Positions 38,404-48,162 of a stretch of DNA of 64,000 nt are shown here, piece after piece. This DNA is from Castor canadensis (Eukaryota > Chordata > Mammalia > Rodentia > Castoridae), in contig NC_133390.1 in the NCBI RefSeq assembly GCF_047511655.1, positions 134,035,583 to 134,099,582 of the forward strand. The letters run 5' to 3'. Position numbers and translations under genes: made by a program. The first letter of the stretch is position 1; the number at the start of each line of letters is the position of its first letter. Below the pieces are notes generated by a model. It saw only the letters and a program-made list of their open reading frames with translations. It was not told the origin of the DNA and searched no databases.

Positions 38404-38589
38404 CTCCCACTCTTTCTGAACTACCATTGTCTCTTTGTATTACCTGCTCTGAATTGAAAATGCAGAATCAGAGCATCTCCTATTTGATCAAAAGACAAAA
38501 GCTTGGAGGAGGCAGACAGAGGTGTCTGGCTTTCTCAGCTTCCATAGAAGGGGATAGATGTCTGACTTCTTCCATAGCCCACAAAAGGC

Positions 38590-38692
38590 AAGGGGATAGG
38601 GGTATAGATCTGTGGTAGAATGTTTGCTTAGCATGCTCAAAGCCCTGGGTTCCATCCCCAGCACCACCGAAAAACAAAACAAGACAAAAGTA
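38590..38692 (+). mobile_element. ID-like SINE, sense
   Basis: 'gtatagatctgtggtagaatgtttgcttagcatgc' and 'ctgggttccatccccagcacc' followed by an A-rich tail. Confidence 0.8.
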
Positions 38693-38954
38693 GAGAAGAA
38701 ATCTCAAAGAGGAAGCCATTAGACAGCACCCTCATGAAAGCTACAAATAATGTGGTATAGAAACTAAAAGTAAAATACTAGATTTGGCCAAGTTTCTAAA
38801 AACAATTAGGATTGCTTCACAAGCAAAAGTTAGTAAAACATTTCTTGGGATACTCTGAATTGTTTTTGTTGGTGCATTTCAAGAGATCACTAGGATTGCT
38901 GTGTTTCAAGTAACTGCATCTTCAGAGTTGTTAGAGATTATTTTTTCTCAGTAT

Positions 38955-39590
38955 TTTTATTAACACAGAGGGCATTCACTGTGACATTTCTGAATGCTTA
39001 CATTGTACATTGGTTAGTTTTGCCCCCACCACCTCTCTCCATCATCCCCCTATCCCCCTTGTTAAAACAATTGCAAAAGGTTTCATTGTTCTATTTCATA
39101 TATGTATATAAAGTACATCAATCAAATTCACCCTCCTTTATCCTATCCATTCACCCTCTCTCCTCAAACCCACACACCCCACCATTGGACCTATTTTACA
39201 GTCCTGTCCATTTCTTAATTACAAAGTCAGTGTTCACAGGAGTTTCTCAATATAGCTCAGCTGTGAATATACTGTACTTGGTCAGTTCAACCCCTCTGTT
39301 ACTCTCCCTTACCCTTTCCTTCCTAGCCCCAATTATTCAACAGCTTCCAGTACTTATTATGTCATCTACCTGCACAGATGTAATGTATTTTGATATTGTT
39401 GACTATCATTCTTTTCCTTTCCCTCCTCCCCTGAGTTCCATAGAATACTTCTACTATTACAAACTTGTTCTGTATATAAATGTGTGCATGATCATGTTTG
39501 TTTTTGTATTGTTAGTGATTAATTTAGATACATTGTTTCTGTGCTACAGTTTGAAATGTATGCCTATGCTTGTGCTGTGGATGAGTTGAA
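38955..39590 (-). mobile_element. L1 3'UTR-like segment, antisense
   Basis: The sequence resembles the antisense L1 3'UTRs elsewhere in this window: 'gacatttctgaatgcttacattgtaca', 'atcaatcaaattcaccctcc', C/T-rich tracts. The 202-codon plus-strand ORF here (38981-39589) is rich in Ser/Leu/Pro, shows no domain and is best explained as chance. Confidence 0.5.
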
Positions 39591-40261
39591 CTAATTCCTC
39601 CCATGCTTGTTAAGGGGGCACCAGCAAAAACCATTAGTAACTGCAGTTTAGCCCAAAGGAATCAACTCCAGCCACAGGCTATTTACCTTTACTTGCAAGT
39701 ACCAGGTTAGCAAACAAGGAAACCCATAATTCTCCAACAGGAAGCAAGTCAAACCTCCTAGATGGAGACAAAAGATTGTCTCCTGTCATCAATTTAGTGC
39801 TTGCTGTTCATGCCAGCTCCTGCTGTCTACAGCTATGACACAGAATGTTCTAGAGACCTGCAGCATCAGCATCACCTGATGATCATCACAAATGTCAACT
39901 CTCAGGACCCCCACAAGTACAGAATGAGAATTTGCACTGTAATAGGTCCCTGTTCAGACAGGATTTTGCCTGATTTAATTCTGTTCTTACTTGGTTCTAA
40001 GCCCCAGGCTGTGAGCAGCCTCTATGTTGTGACTTAAGATGGTCTAGCACAGGTACACCAATGACATTGAAGTATGGACTCCATGTATGGTTTTTCCCTC
40101 AGTCCCACCGTTCTCCCTGCCTCTTTCCTGGGACCCCTCCCCAAGGAAGCACACATTGGGTCCAGTGGTTCATGGTAAGTGAAAGCTTCCCTCTTTTCCG
40201 GGTAAGTCCCCAGCCACTCCCAGGGTAGGTTTTTATGGTAAATTCTGAGTTGTATATATAC

Positions 40262-41070
40262 CAAGAAATGGACTAGTTTTCTGAGGAATGCCTATACTGT
40301 TTTCTGCACTAGCTGTACCAATTTACAGTTACACAAACAGTATATGAGAGTTCCCCTTTGTCCCCATCTCTTCCAGCATTTGTGATTTTTTAAATCTTTT
40401 TGACAATAGACGTACTTACTGGGGGTGAGATGATGTCTCATTGTGGTTTTAATTTGCATTTTCCTGATAACTAGTGATGCTGAGCATTTTTTTCACACAC
40501 TTTCTGGCCATCAGTATATCAAAGAGACATCTGCACTCATATGTTTTCTTGCAGCACTATTCATAATAACTAAGATATAGAATGAACCATGGTGTCCCTT
40601 GAGAGATGAATGGATAAAGAAAATGAGGTATATATACACACTGGATTATACAACTCCATAAAAAGAATGAAATACTGCTGTTTGTGCCAACATGATGGAA
40701 ATGGAGGACATTAAGTAAAAAAAAAAAAAGTGAAGACAAATACCACAAATTCTCACTTCTGTGTGGAAGCTACCAAGGTTAGGAAGTACAAGGTGACAGT
40801 CTGGATAAAGGGAGTTAGACAGTGGGTACTAAAACAGTTGGAAAGAAGACATAGGCTCCAGTGTTCAATAGCACAATAAGGGAATTACAATTAACATTTA
40901 GTACATATTTTATAAAGAGATACCAGAGGAATTAGATGTCTTCCAACACAAAAAGTGATAAATGTTTAAGAAGACAGAAATGCTAATTACATATTGTATG
41001 TATATGTATTAAATTATCACACTATACCCCACAAATATATATAATTATGTGCCAATTAAAAAAATTTAGA
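40262..41070 (+). mobile_element. L1 3' end with 5' inversion (twin-priming structure)
   Basis: 40262 to about 40515 is L1 ORF2 sequence in antisense ('tgaggaatgcctatactgttttc', 'gtctcattgtggttttaatttgcatt'). From about 40516 to 41070 the adjoining downstream L1 segment is in sense ('cagcactattcataataac', 'aatggataaagaaaatgagg', ending 'gtgccaattaaaaaaa'). This head-inverted layout is the known product of twin priming during L1 insertion. Old and degraded. Confidence 0.65.
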
Positions 41071-42572
41071 TCAATTAATTAATTCCAATTTGCAGGCCCC
41101 ATCCACTGCATGCCCCAGCCCCTCCATCCAAACTACACAGAAAACACAGGAAAAGGAGCTCTGTCCATGCTCAGCTCAATCTCTTGGCGTATGCTCAAGG
41201 TTTAGCAGCAGGAACTGAAAGAAGGAAGGAGAAGAATTAGACTTCTGCCTGTGGAATGCAGCAGAGGCTTGGTCCTTTCTCCAATCCCTCAGGGAGGAAG
41301 GGAAAGAAGAGTGGGCACAGACACTCAGAACCCAGCAGAGGAAGTGAAGGAGCAAAGAGAATTCCCCATTCCTCAGAAGGAGACCCTAAATCACAGACAA
41401 GCTGCTCCAGGTCCCAGCAGTAAGAACATGTCCATGGCTGCTAGAAAGGGGGCTCAGAGCTGTGGGGGACACTTGTACTTAAGCAGTCTCTGTGGGATTG
41501 AAACTGAGGAGAAACAAAAGCCTGTTACTTATGCTATTTTAGAAGAAGCTGTCTGTGCAGCCCGTTTCAATGGATTCCTGGACCACACTCCATATTCCAG
41601 CTATAGCAAGCCATAGGAAGGCCATTTCCTTCATATTCCAGACACTGTGCCCTCTGCAGTCAATCAAGTAACAAAGTCGATAAGCCTGAGGTTTCTGCCC
41701 ATGAGAATTAAGTAAAAGACAGTTAATTGGCTGAATATAAAGTTCATTATTCCACCCTCTCTTGTTCTTGTGAGGAGAAATTTGAATTCTGGAAGGGACA
41801 AAGCTTGCATTTATCCTAGACAGTTAATGAGGAATGCAGACTAAATGCTGAGAATCTAGACTGCTTAAGAAATCTACTCAGAGTCCCCCAAATCTTTTAG
41901 AAGGCAGGAACAGTGTTCTCAAAGTCGCTTGTTTTGTTTTAATAATATTTCAGGACAGGATTTCTAATTACACCCCTGTCATCTCATTAAAATATATTTC
42001 TGAACTAATTTTTTATTCTTCTTGAACTATCAACATAAACCTTCGAACTTGAGTGTTTTATTATATATTTAGCTCTTTTGTAGGTCCTTGGAACTACAGT
42101 TACTTAATGTCTCTGAGTAGCATGTGTAAGCCAAAGGTTACATAAACAACCTCAAGAATGTTTGGATGTTTGCCAATGATGATAAACCAGATTATTTTTC
42201 TGGTACCTGCCCTGTGGTTGACAAAGCAAACACTCACTCTCTGGCTTGGTGGGGGGGTGGCCAGTGTCACATGGGACTCTACCTTCTTAACCCCTTGATC
42301 TGCCTCACCCTTGGCTCTCTAGTGTCTGTATCTGGCCCACTTCCCACTTCTACAGAAAAGAACAGATTCTCATGAGTGTGAGGTACTGACTAGTCTTTTC
42401 CAACTTTCTGTTTCAATACCTATAAAATGGGACACCCCACCCCCCAACGACAAATCTGGGGGGCGGGAGTAAACATCTGGCATATCTGGAGTCATCCAAG
42501 TGGAGAGGGAGGCAGATGGGACTGAAGGTTCAGCAATGGCTCCTGCTAGAGAACCAGGTATAGAGCTGGTGC
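41071..42572. other. Non-coding stretch with one 121-codon ORF of unknown status
   Basis: 41251-41616 is open on the plus strand for 121 codons but has no domain or signal peptide that I recognise. Its composition is Glu/Ser/Pro-rich and unremarkable. The rest holds no recognised repeat. Confidence 0.35.
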
Positions 42573-42965
42573 TTTGGTCCATTTCTGCTGTTATAACAAA
42601 ATAGCCAAGACTGGATTAATTTATAAGAAAAGGAGTTTGGGCTCATAGTTCTGCAGGCTGAGAGGTCCAAGAGCATGGCACCAGCATCTACCTGGCTTCT
42701 GGTGAGGGCCTCATGCTGCTTCAACACATGGCAGACAGTGGAAGGGCAGATGGGTGTGTGCAGAGGAGAGAAAATACAAGGGGCTGCCTTGCTTTATAAC
42801 AACCTGAATTTGTGATACGTGAACCAGTCCCATGGGAAAGACATTAAGCATTCTTAATGACTTAATTACCTCTCAAAGGCCCCACCTCCCAACACCTCCA
42901 CAATGACAAGCAAATTTCAACATGGGTTTCTGTGGGATAAGCCATAGAAGTTGGTTTTAAAGCCC
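42573..42965 (-). mobile_element. MaLR-type LTR, antisense
   Basis: 'gtccatttctgctgttataacaaaatagccaagactgg', 'tataagaaaaggagtttgggctcatagttctgcaggctg', 'ggccccacctcccaacacc' and 'tttcaacatgggtttctg' give the antisense ERVL-MaLR order. Confidence 0.65.
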
Positions 42966-43165
42966 TGAGATGGGGTGAGACCTGCGGGGGAGGAGTGCAC
43001 TTGGATGGGGTGGGAAAGCAATACCTGACCCTGGGTAACACTAGATCAGACCTCAGCCATCTGCTCCTGGACTAGGCTGAGACTATGCGAGTTCTTCACA
43101 GCTGGACAAGCAAAGGTAAGTGCTGCTCCAGGTTTCTTGGAATTAACAAGGGAATCAAGATTATC

Positions 43166-43240
43166 CTGCTCTTGGGCTGTGGTTGTAGAATGCTTGCCTA
43201 CCATGAGCCCTGAGTCTGATCTCCAGCACTGGGGAATATA
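43166..43240 (+). mobile_element. ID-like SINE, sense (degraded)
   Basis: 'gggctgtggttgtagaatgcttgcctaccatg' and 'tctgatctccagcactgg' keep the tRNA-derived layout. Confidence 0.55.
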
Positions 43241-43379
43241 CTGCTCTTGATAAATCTGCCTAGTCAAGTACCTCAGTGACCCCAGTGACATACCTCAGGG
43301 CAAATGCAGACCACTGGTCTTTGCTGGAATGACCTGACCCACATCACAGTGTTGAAACATCTTGTTTATTTCTCCTAAC

Positions 43380-43485
43380 AGACCCCAGAATTTCTGATGA
43401 CAGGAACTTAGCTTTTACATATTTAAAGTCGGAATCTGATATAATAGGTATTCAATAAATATTTCCTAGATTAAAAAATGAATGA
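43380..43485 (+). mobile_element. L2/MIR 3'-end fragment
   Basis: 'ataggtattcaataaatatttcctagattaaaaaatgaatgag' matches the shared L2/MIR 3' terminus. Confidence 0.5.
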
Positions 43486-43591
43486 GTACACATGGAATTA
43501 GCACACTTTAGGAAGGATCAATAAGTACGGGATGGGTCTACCACAAAGTAGTTCTGGTACAAAAGGCTGCCATGATAAGATGATGTTGCCT

Positions 43592-43965
43592 GTCTTAGTC
43601 TGTTTTCCACTACTATAACAGAAAACTTGAGACTGAGTAATTTAGAAAGAAAAAAAGTCTGGCTCATGGTTCTGAAAGCTGGAGTTCAAGATAGGGCAGC
43701 TGTCTGGCAAGGACCTTGTGCTACATGATAATGTAGCAGAAAAACCGAAGGGCAAGGGAGTAGGTTTGAAACAGAAAAGGCACAAGGAGATTTGATTTAG
43801 AACCTGTTCTCACAATGACTAATCCACTCCCACATGAATTAGAACACTCCAGAAAGGCATTAATCCCTCTTAAATGTCTCATTTCCTAACACGGGTTACA
43901 CTGAGCATCAAATTTCAACATGACTTTTGGAGGGAACAAGCTATATTCAAATCGTAGCACAAATA
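43592..43965 (-). mobile_element. MaLR-type LTR, antisense
   Basis: 'tcttagtctgttttccactactataacagaaaacttgagactg', 'tttagaaagaaaaaaagtctggctcatggttctg' and 'caaatttcaacatgacttttgg': antisense MaLR layout, second copy within 1.1 kb. Confidence 0.65.
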
Positions 43966-45836
43966 ATTATGATCTATAGTTAATGATACCATGCTTAAGT
44001 GTTTAAGGGTGAAATTTACTGATATCTACAACTTGCTTTAAAATGCATCCAAAAAAAGGCAGACTTAGGGATGAAAAGAGAAAGGGACAGATGGACAGAC
44101 AGGTGATATCCATTCATGATGTCATCATGAATAATGACAGAATATAGTGGTGAATAGTTAGGTGTTTGCTTATAGATTTCTTCTAACCTTGAACATTTGA
44201 AATGTTTCATAATGAAATATCAGGGGAAAATACTTCCCACTCCCCGGTTCCCCTACTACCACCACCACTTCCATTGCCCATTCCCCCCTTCTTCATCTGT
44301 CCCCTACCCTTCCTTTGCCCTCCCCTAGTCTCCCAACCCCTCCCTCCTATGTGGAAAGAGTTTCTTTACCTTGTTCTAGACAAGACTTGGGGTGGAGCAG
44401 AGCAATGATTACCTGCCACTGTTCAAACATAGGGAAGACCTTATTCAAGGATATCAAAATAGGGGCCTTTCACAATAGGAAAGATATTGAGCTCAATACA
44501 AACACAAGGATACGTGGAAATTGGTAGCCAAGCTGGGGGTGGGGCGGGGGAGAAGAGGGAGGATGAAGGACAGAAAATCAAGACATCAAGGGATTAACGG
44601 TAGGGGTTCTAGCTACAGTGGCCTAACAGGATTCTTGGTGAGGACAGAACCAGGACTTAAGACATTCAAAGGAGGATAAGGCACTTGATCAAATGTGAAA
44701 GGTGGTCAGACATCAGGGTAGGGGTTCTCTATAAAGTGACTCTGCAACTACTTTGCTGAGACCGGGCAACACAGCAAGGACAGGACAAGGGCCAAGGATG
44801 GGGTCTAGTGAAGAAGATTGGGGGTCTACTAAAGTACGGAAAAGGACAGGGTCTTTGCCACTGGGTCCAGCCCCTCAGATACTGGTAGGAAAGGGAAATA
44901 GGGAGAGGACAGTGCTGCCCTGTGTGGCCTCTGAATTCTGGTCCCAGTGTTCAGTGAGTCCATGTTTACCAAGCCCAAGGTCAGGAATTGCTCTCAGCAG
45001 TCCTGTGTAAAAGGAACTGAGATTTGAGGTTGTACAAACAGTAAGAGGGAAGTAGCCAGCCTGTGGCTTGGAAAGGACCTTGGGCCACCCAAGATCCTTT
45101 CTTTGGAGTGATCCTTGAAGAGGTTGCTCAACCCAACACAGTCATCCTGCTTTCCTTGTGGTCAGGTAATTGCAAGCTGGGGCCCAGCAAGAAGGGTGGG
45201 GCACCCTGCTTCAGGGCCAGCTGAGGGTATCCCTGGAAGGGTCCCTCTGCCTTCCCCATGGCTGGGGTACTTCTGCATCTGCTCTGCTACATACATTGTT
45301 TATGAAAATAAGTGGCAACTTGTAGTCAGAGCAGTGGAGGCTGCAGGACCCTGAACAGAAACTTTCCTCCTACAAAGTGCAGAACAATCGGATGGTGGAC
45401 ACTAAATACTGTGTACCTGCCTCTTCCAGGATTTCTGAGAGCATCTGTTTCCTAACGATGTGGCATCGACCCCTGTTGGATCCCTAAATGCTATACTGAA
45501 GTAGCACATGGTCTAGAAGCATCCCTATGGCACCTTGAATTGGGGATCTAGAGAGGGAAAAAGGGGAAAAGGGGAGAGAATGTGTGTGAGGTACTTCAGA
45601 GCTCAACCCCAGAGAACTCTGGCCCTCCACAGGGAGGCTTCTGGTTGTCCATTTTGAGAGACACCAATCCTGTGATGTGATTATTCCAAGCTACTACTGG
45701 AAGGGCACCATGTTTTAATGACTCAAACCTCAAGTGTTCAGAATCTCAACTCCTGGCCAACTTGATCTGGCCTCTTGCCACTCTAGGTGAGGTTTATGTG
45801 TTTGAACATTTGTTAATTAATTATATTACTAAAGTC
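43966..45836. other. Non-coding stretch upstream of the provirus
   Basis: No gene or confident repeat recognised. A C/T-rich tract at 44235-44345 and short domain-less ORFs are the only features. Confidence 0.4.
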
Positions 45837-45841
45837 CACTT
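45837..45841. repeat. 5-bp target-site duplication, left copy
   Basis: CACTT immediately before the 5' LTR is repeated exactly at 54066-54070 after the 3' LTR. Confidence 0.85.
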
Positions 45842-46136
45842 TGATAGAACAATAATGCCGCCATTTTATAAATTACCGGCACCTCGTGGAAAATGAAGCC
45901 ATTTCCCCCCTTAACAAGGTTTCCCGTGCTCCCAAAAACAAGCTCCACCTCCATCAGGGACCCCCGGCGTATGTGCCAACCCCTTACCCTCCCTCTCCTA
46001 TAAAAGGCCATGCCTGGCCTGAACACCTTCCCTTTTGTCCTTTCTTCTTCCTGCACTACCTCGTACCTGCCATTAAACCCTGCCCTTGGACGTGAGTTTT
46101 CTCGTGAGTTTTCTTTGTGTGGTGTTTTTCCTAACA
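45842..46136 (+). repeat. 5' LTR of the provirus
   Basis: 295 bp with TG at the start and CA at the end. TATAAAAG at 45999-46006 and ATTAAA (poly(A) signal type) at 46072-46077 fit a U3-R-U5 layout. U5 contains a GTGAGTTTTCTC near-tandem pair (46092-46116). Compared with the 3' LTR it carries an extra GGAC near 46088-46091. The LTR is short for a gamma-like virus. Confidence 0.93.
45999..46006 (+). promoter_or_regulatory. LTR TATA box
   Basis: TATAAAAG in the 5' LTR, conserved in the 3' LTR (about 53932-53939). It would direct proviral transcription. The poly(A) signal lies about 70 bases downstream. Confidence 0.75.
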
Positions 46137-46138
46137 TT

Positions 46139-46156
46139 TGGTGCCGAAACCCGGAT
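46139..46156 (+). other. Primer-binding site, tRNA-Phe type
   Basis: TGGTGCCGAAACCCGGAT starts 2 bases after the LTR. Its first 16 bases are complementary to the 3' end of mammalian tRNA-Phe (recalled from knowledge of the tRNA). The last positions differ, consistent with loss of one G. Confidence 0.8.
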
Positions 46157-46556
46157 CAGGTTGAGTTCCTGGCACTGAACTTGCTCTCCCAGCTTTCCTC
46201 TGGGATCTGAGCTGCTTTACCGGGACCCCTGATCCTAGAAAGTGCCACTCTCTCACTAGCTCACAGGGAAGTTCCTCCGCCCCAGCGCGCCTCCAACCGC
46301 CATCCACCACCGGCCAATCTTCCCTCAAGGTCCTCTCTCCCTCGGTGAGTCCTCCTCGCACGCAGAGCTGTGATCTCTCTCTCTCTCTCTCTCAGCTCGC
46401 TTTTGTCCCGGGAACCAGGTTCCCCACTAGGGACTGTGGCCCACCCTGTGGTGAAGACATTCCCTCTGGGTGTTGTGTTCCACATCTCTCTCTCTCTCCT
46501 GAGGACCTGATATTTCGGGGATGCCCGCGATATCTCTCCTCAGGTCAGGCCTCACC

Positions 46557-48162
46557 ATGGGAGTTGGACCTTCCAAAATTCCCTCAGACTCCCCATTGGG
46601 ATGTCTCCTGGCCAACCTTGGGCCCCTACGCCTCACGCCTGATCTTAAGCCACGAAAGCTCATTTTTCTCTGTAATCAGGCCTGGCCCCAATATCCATTG
46701 GACAATGCCTCCAAATGGCCACTTAATGGCACTTTTGATCCCAATATTTTAAGGGATCTATACAATTTCTGTGAGCGCACTGGCAAATGGAAGGAACTTC
46801 TCTACGTCCAGTCCTTTTATTTCCGCACCAAACCTTCCCTCTGTACCTCCTGTTCCCCTGCACAGGTCCTATTAGCTTCTAAACCAGTCTCAAAACCAGC
46901 CAAATCCTTCTCTGAATCCCCTCCTGACTCTGAAGCTTTCCCTTCTTTCGACCCTGCTAATGAGCCTCCACCTTATCAAAGACGGGCTTCCATTGTTCAG
47001 CCATCGGCTCCCGCCCTTCCTCCTGCGTCTCCTCTCTCCCCTCCTCCCACTTCTCCTCCCGCCCCTCCTCCCTCTTCTCCTCCCACCCCTCCTTCTGCTC
47101 CTCCTTCCACTCCTCCTCCTGCTCCTCCTCCCGCCCCTCCTTCCGCCCACCCTTCCACTCACCTGGGACCACAGGATCCCATGAGCCCCCCCACACACTC
47201 ACTCTCATGGACCCCCCAGTCAGCCGGTTTCCATCTACCCTCTCCGGGAAGTGGCTGGAGCAGAAGGCATTGTGAGGGTCCATGTTCCCTTTTCTCTCGC
47301 TGACCTCTCTCAGATAGAAAAGCGCCTTGGCTCCTTTACCACTAACCCTGATTCTTATGTTAAGGAATTTCAATACTTGGCTCAATCCTATGACCTTACT
47401 TGGCATGACATCTATCTCATTCTTTCCTCCACCCTCCTCCCAGAGGAGAAACATCAGGTCTGGGCCGTGGCTAGGGCACATGCAGATGAGGTCCATCGCA
47501 CCACCCCCACCCATCCTGTAGGAGCTACAGCGGTCCCTACTGAGGAGCCTCATTGGAATTACCAAACCGGTGACAGAACGCTTAGGGATCAAATGGTTAC
47601 CTGTTTAGTGGTGGGATTAAAGAATTCAGCCCAAAAGGTTGTTAATTTTGATAAACTTAGAGAAATCCAACAAGAAAAAGAGGAAAATCCAGCTAGTTTC
47701 TTGTCCCCGCTCACAGAGGCGCTACGACGCAATACAAAAGTTGACCCTGAAACTAAGGATGGGACAATTATCCTTATGACCCATTTTATCTCCCAGTCAG
47801 CTCCAGATATCAGAAAAAAGCTCAAAAGGCTAGAAAATGGCCCTCAGACTCCACAGGCTGAAATTTTAAACATGGCCTTCAAAGTCTATAATTACTGAGA
47901 AGAACAACAAAGGGCTGATAAGGAGAGGAGAGATAAGGCTAAATTCCAAATGTTGGCACAAGCCCTCTGGCAAAAGCCTCCAACCTCTAACTCCCGAGGC
48001 CAGGGAAAATCCCAAACATCTCCCGGCCCATGTTTTCGGTGTGGACTTGAGGGACACTGGGCCCATGCTTGTCCTAAACCACGCCGCCCACCGGGGCCAT
48101 GTCCTAAGTGCAAACAGGAGGGCCACTGGGCGATGGACTGCCCCTCCACCCCTCAAGGCTGA
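46557..48162 (+). pseudogene. gag: ERV gag (matrix-p12-capsid-nucleocapsid), disrupted
   Basis: Gag forms the retroviral core. The chosen start is the ATG at 46557 in an ACCATGG context; the product begins MGVGPS, a myristoylation-type start. A PPPY late-domain motif lies at 46965-46976, then a Pro/Ser-rich p12-like tract. Capsid sequence follows in another frame from about 47185, with a major-homology-like region at 47671-47730, and stops at a TGA (47896-47898). Nucleocapsid resumes in the same frame with two CCHC zinc knuckles (48031-48072 and 48100-48141) and ends at TGA 48160-48162. The frame change sits among C runs near 47185-47235. These breaks leave no complete Gag. Confidence 0.88.

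Noticed and set aside
37945-38427. 160-codon minus-strand ORF
   Set aside because: Low-complexity Val/Cys repeats come from the 36-bp-period repeat. No homology recognised.
38981-39589. 202-codon plus-strand ORF
   Set aside because: It lies in sequence resembling an antisense L1 3'UTR, has no domain, and its composition (Ser/Leu/Pro, Phe-rich) fits translated C/T-rich DNA.
46145-46175. Alternative primer-binding site for tRNA-Pro
   Set aside because: The TGG-GGGCTCGTCC pattern is absent. Only the Phe-type match starts next to the LTR.
46890-47592. Minus-strand Arg/Glu-rich ORFs of 102 and 211 codons
   Set aside because: They are antisense shadows of the C/T-rich gag tract and capsid. The repetitive Glu/Arg content is an artefact of the simple sequence.
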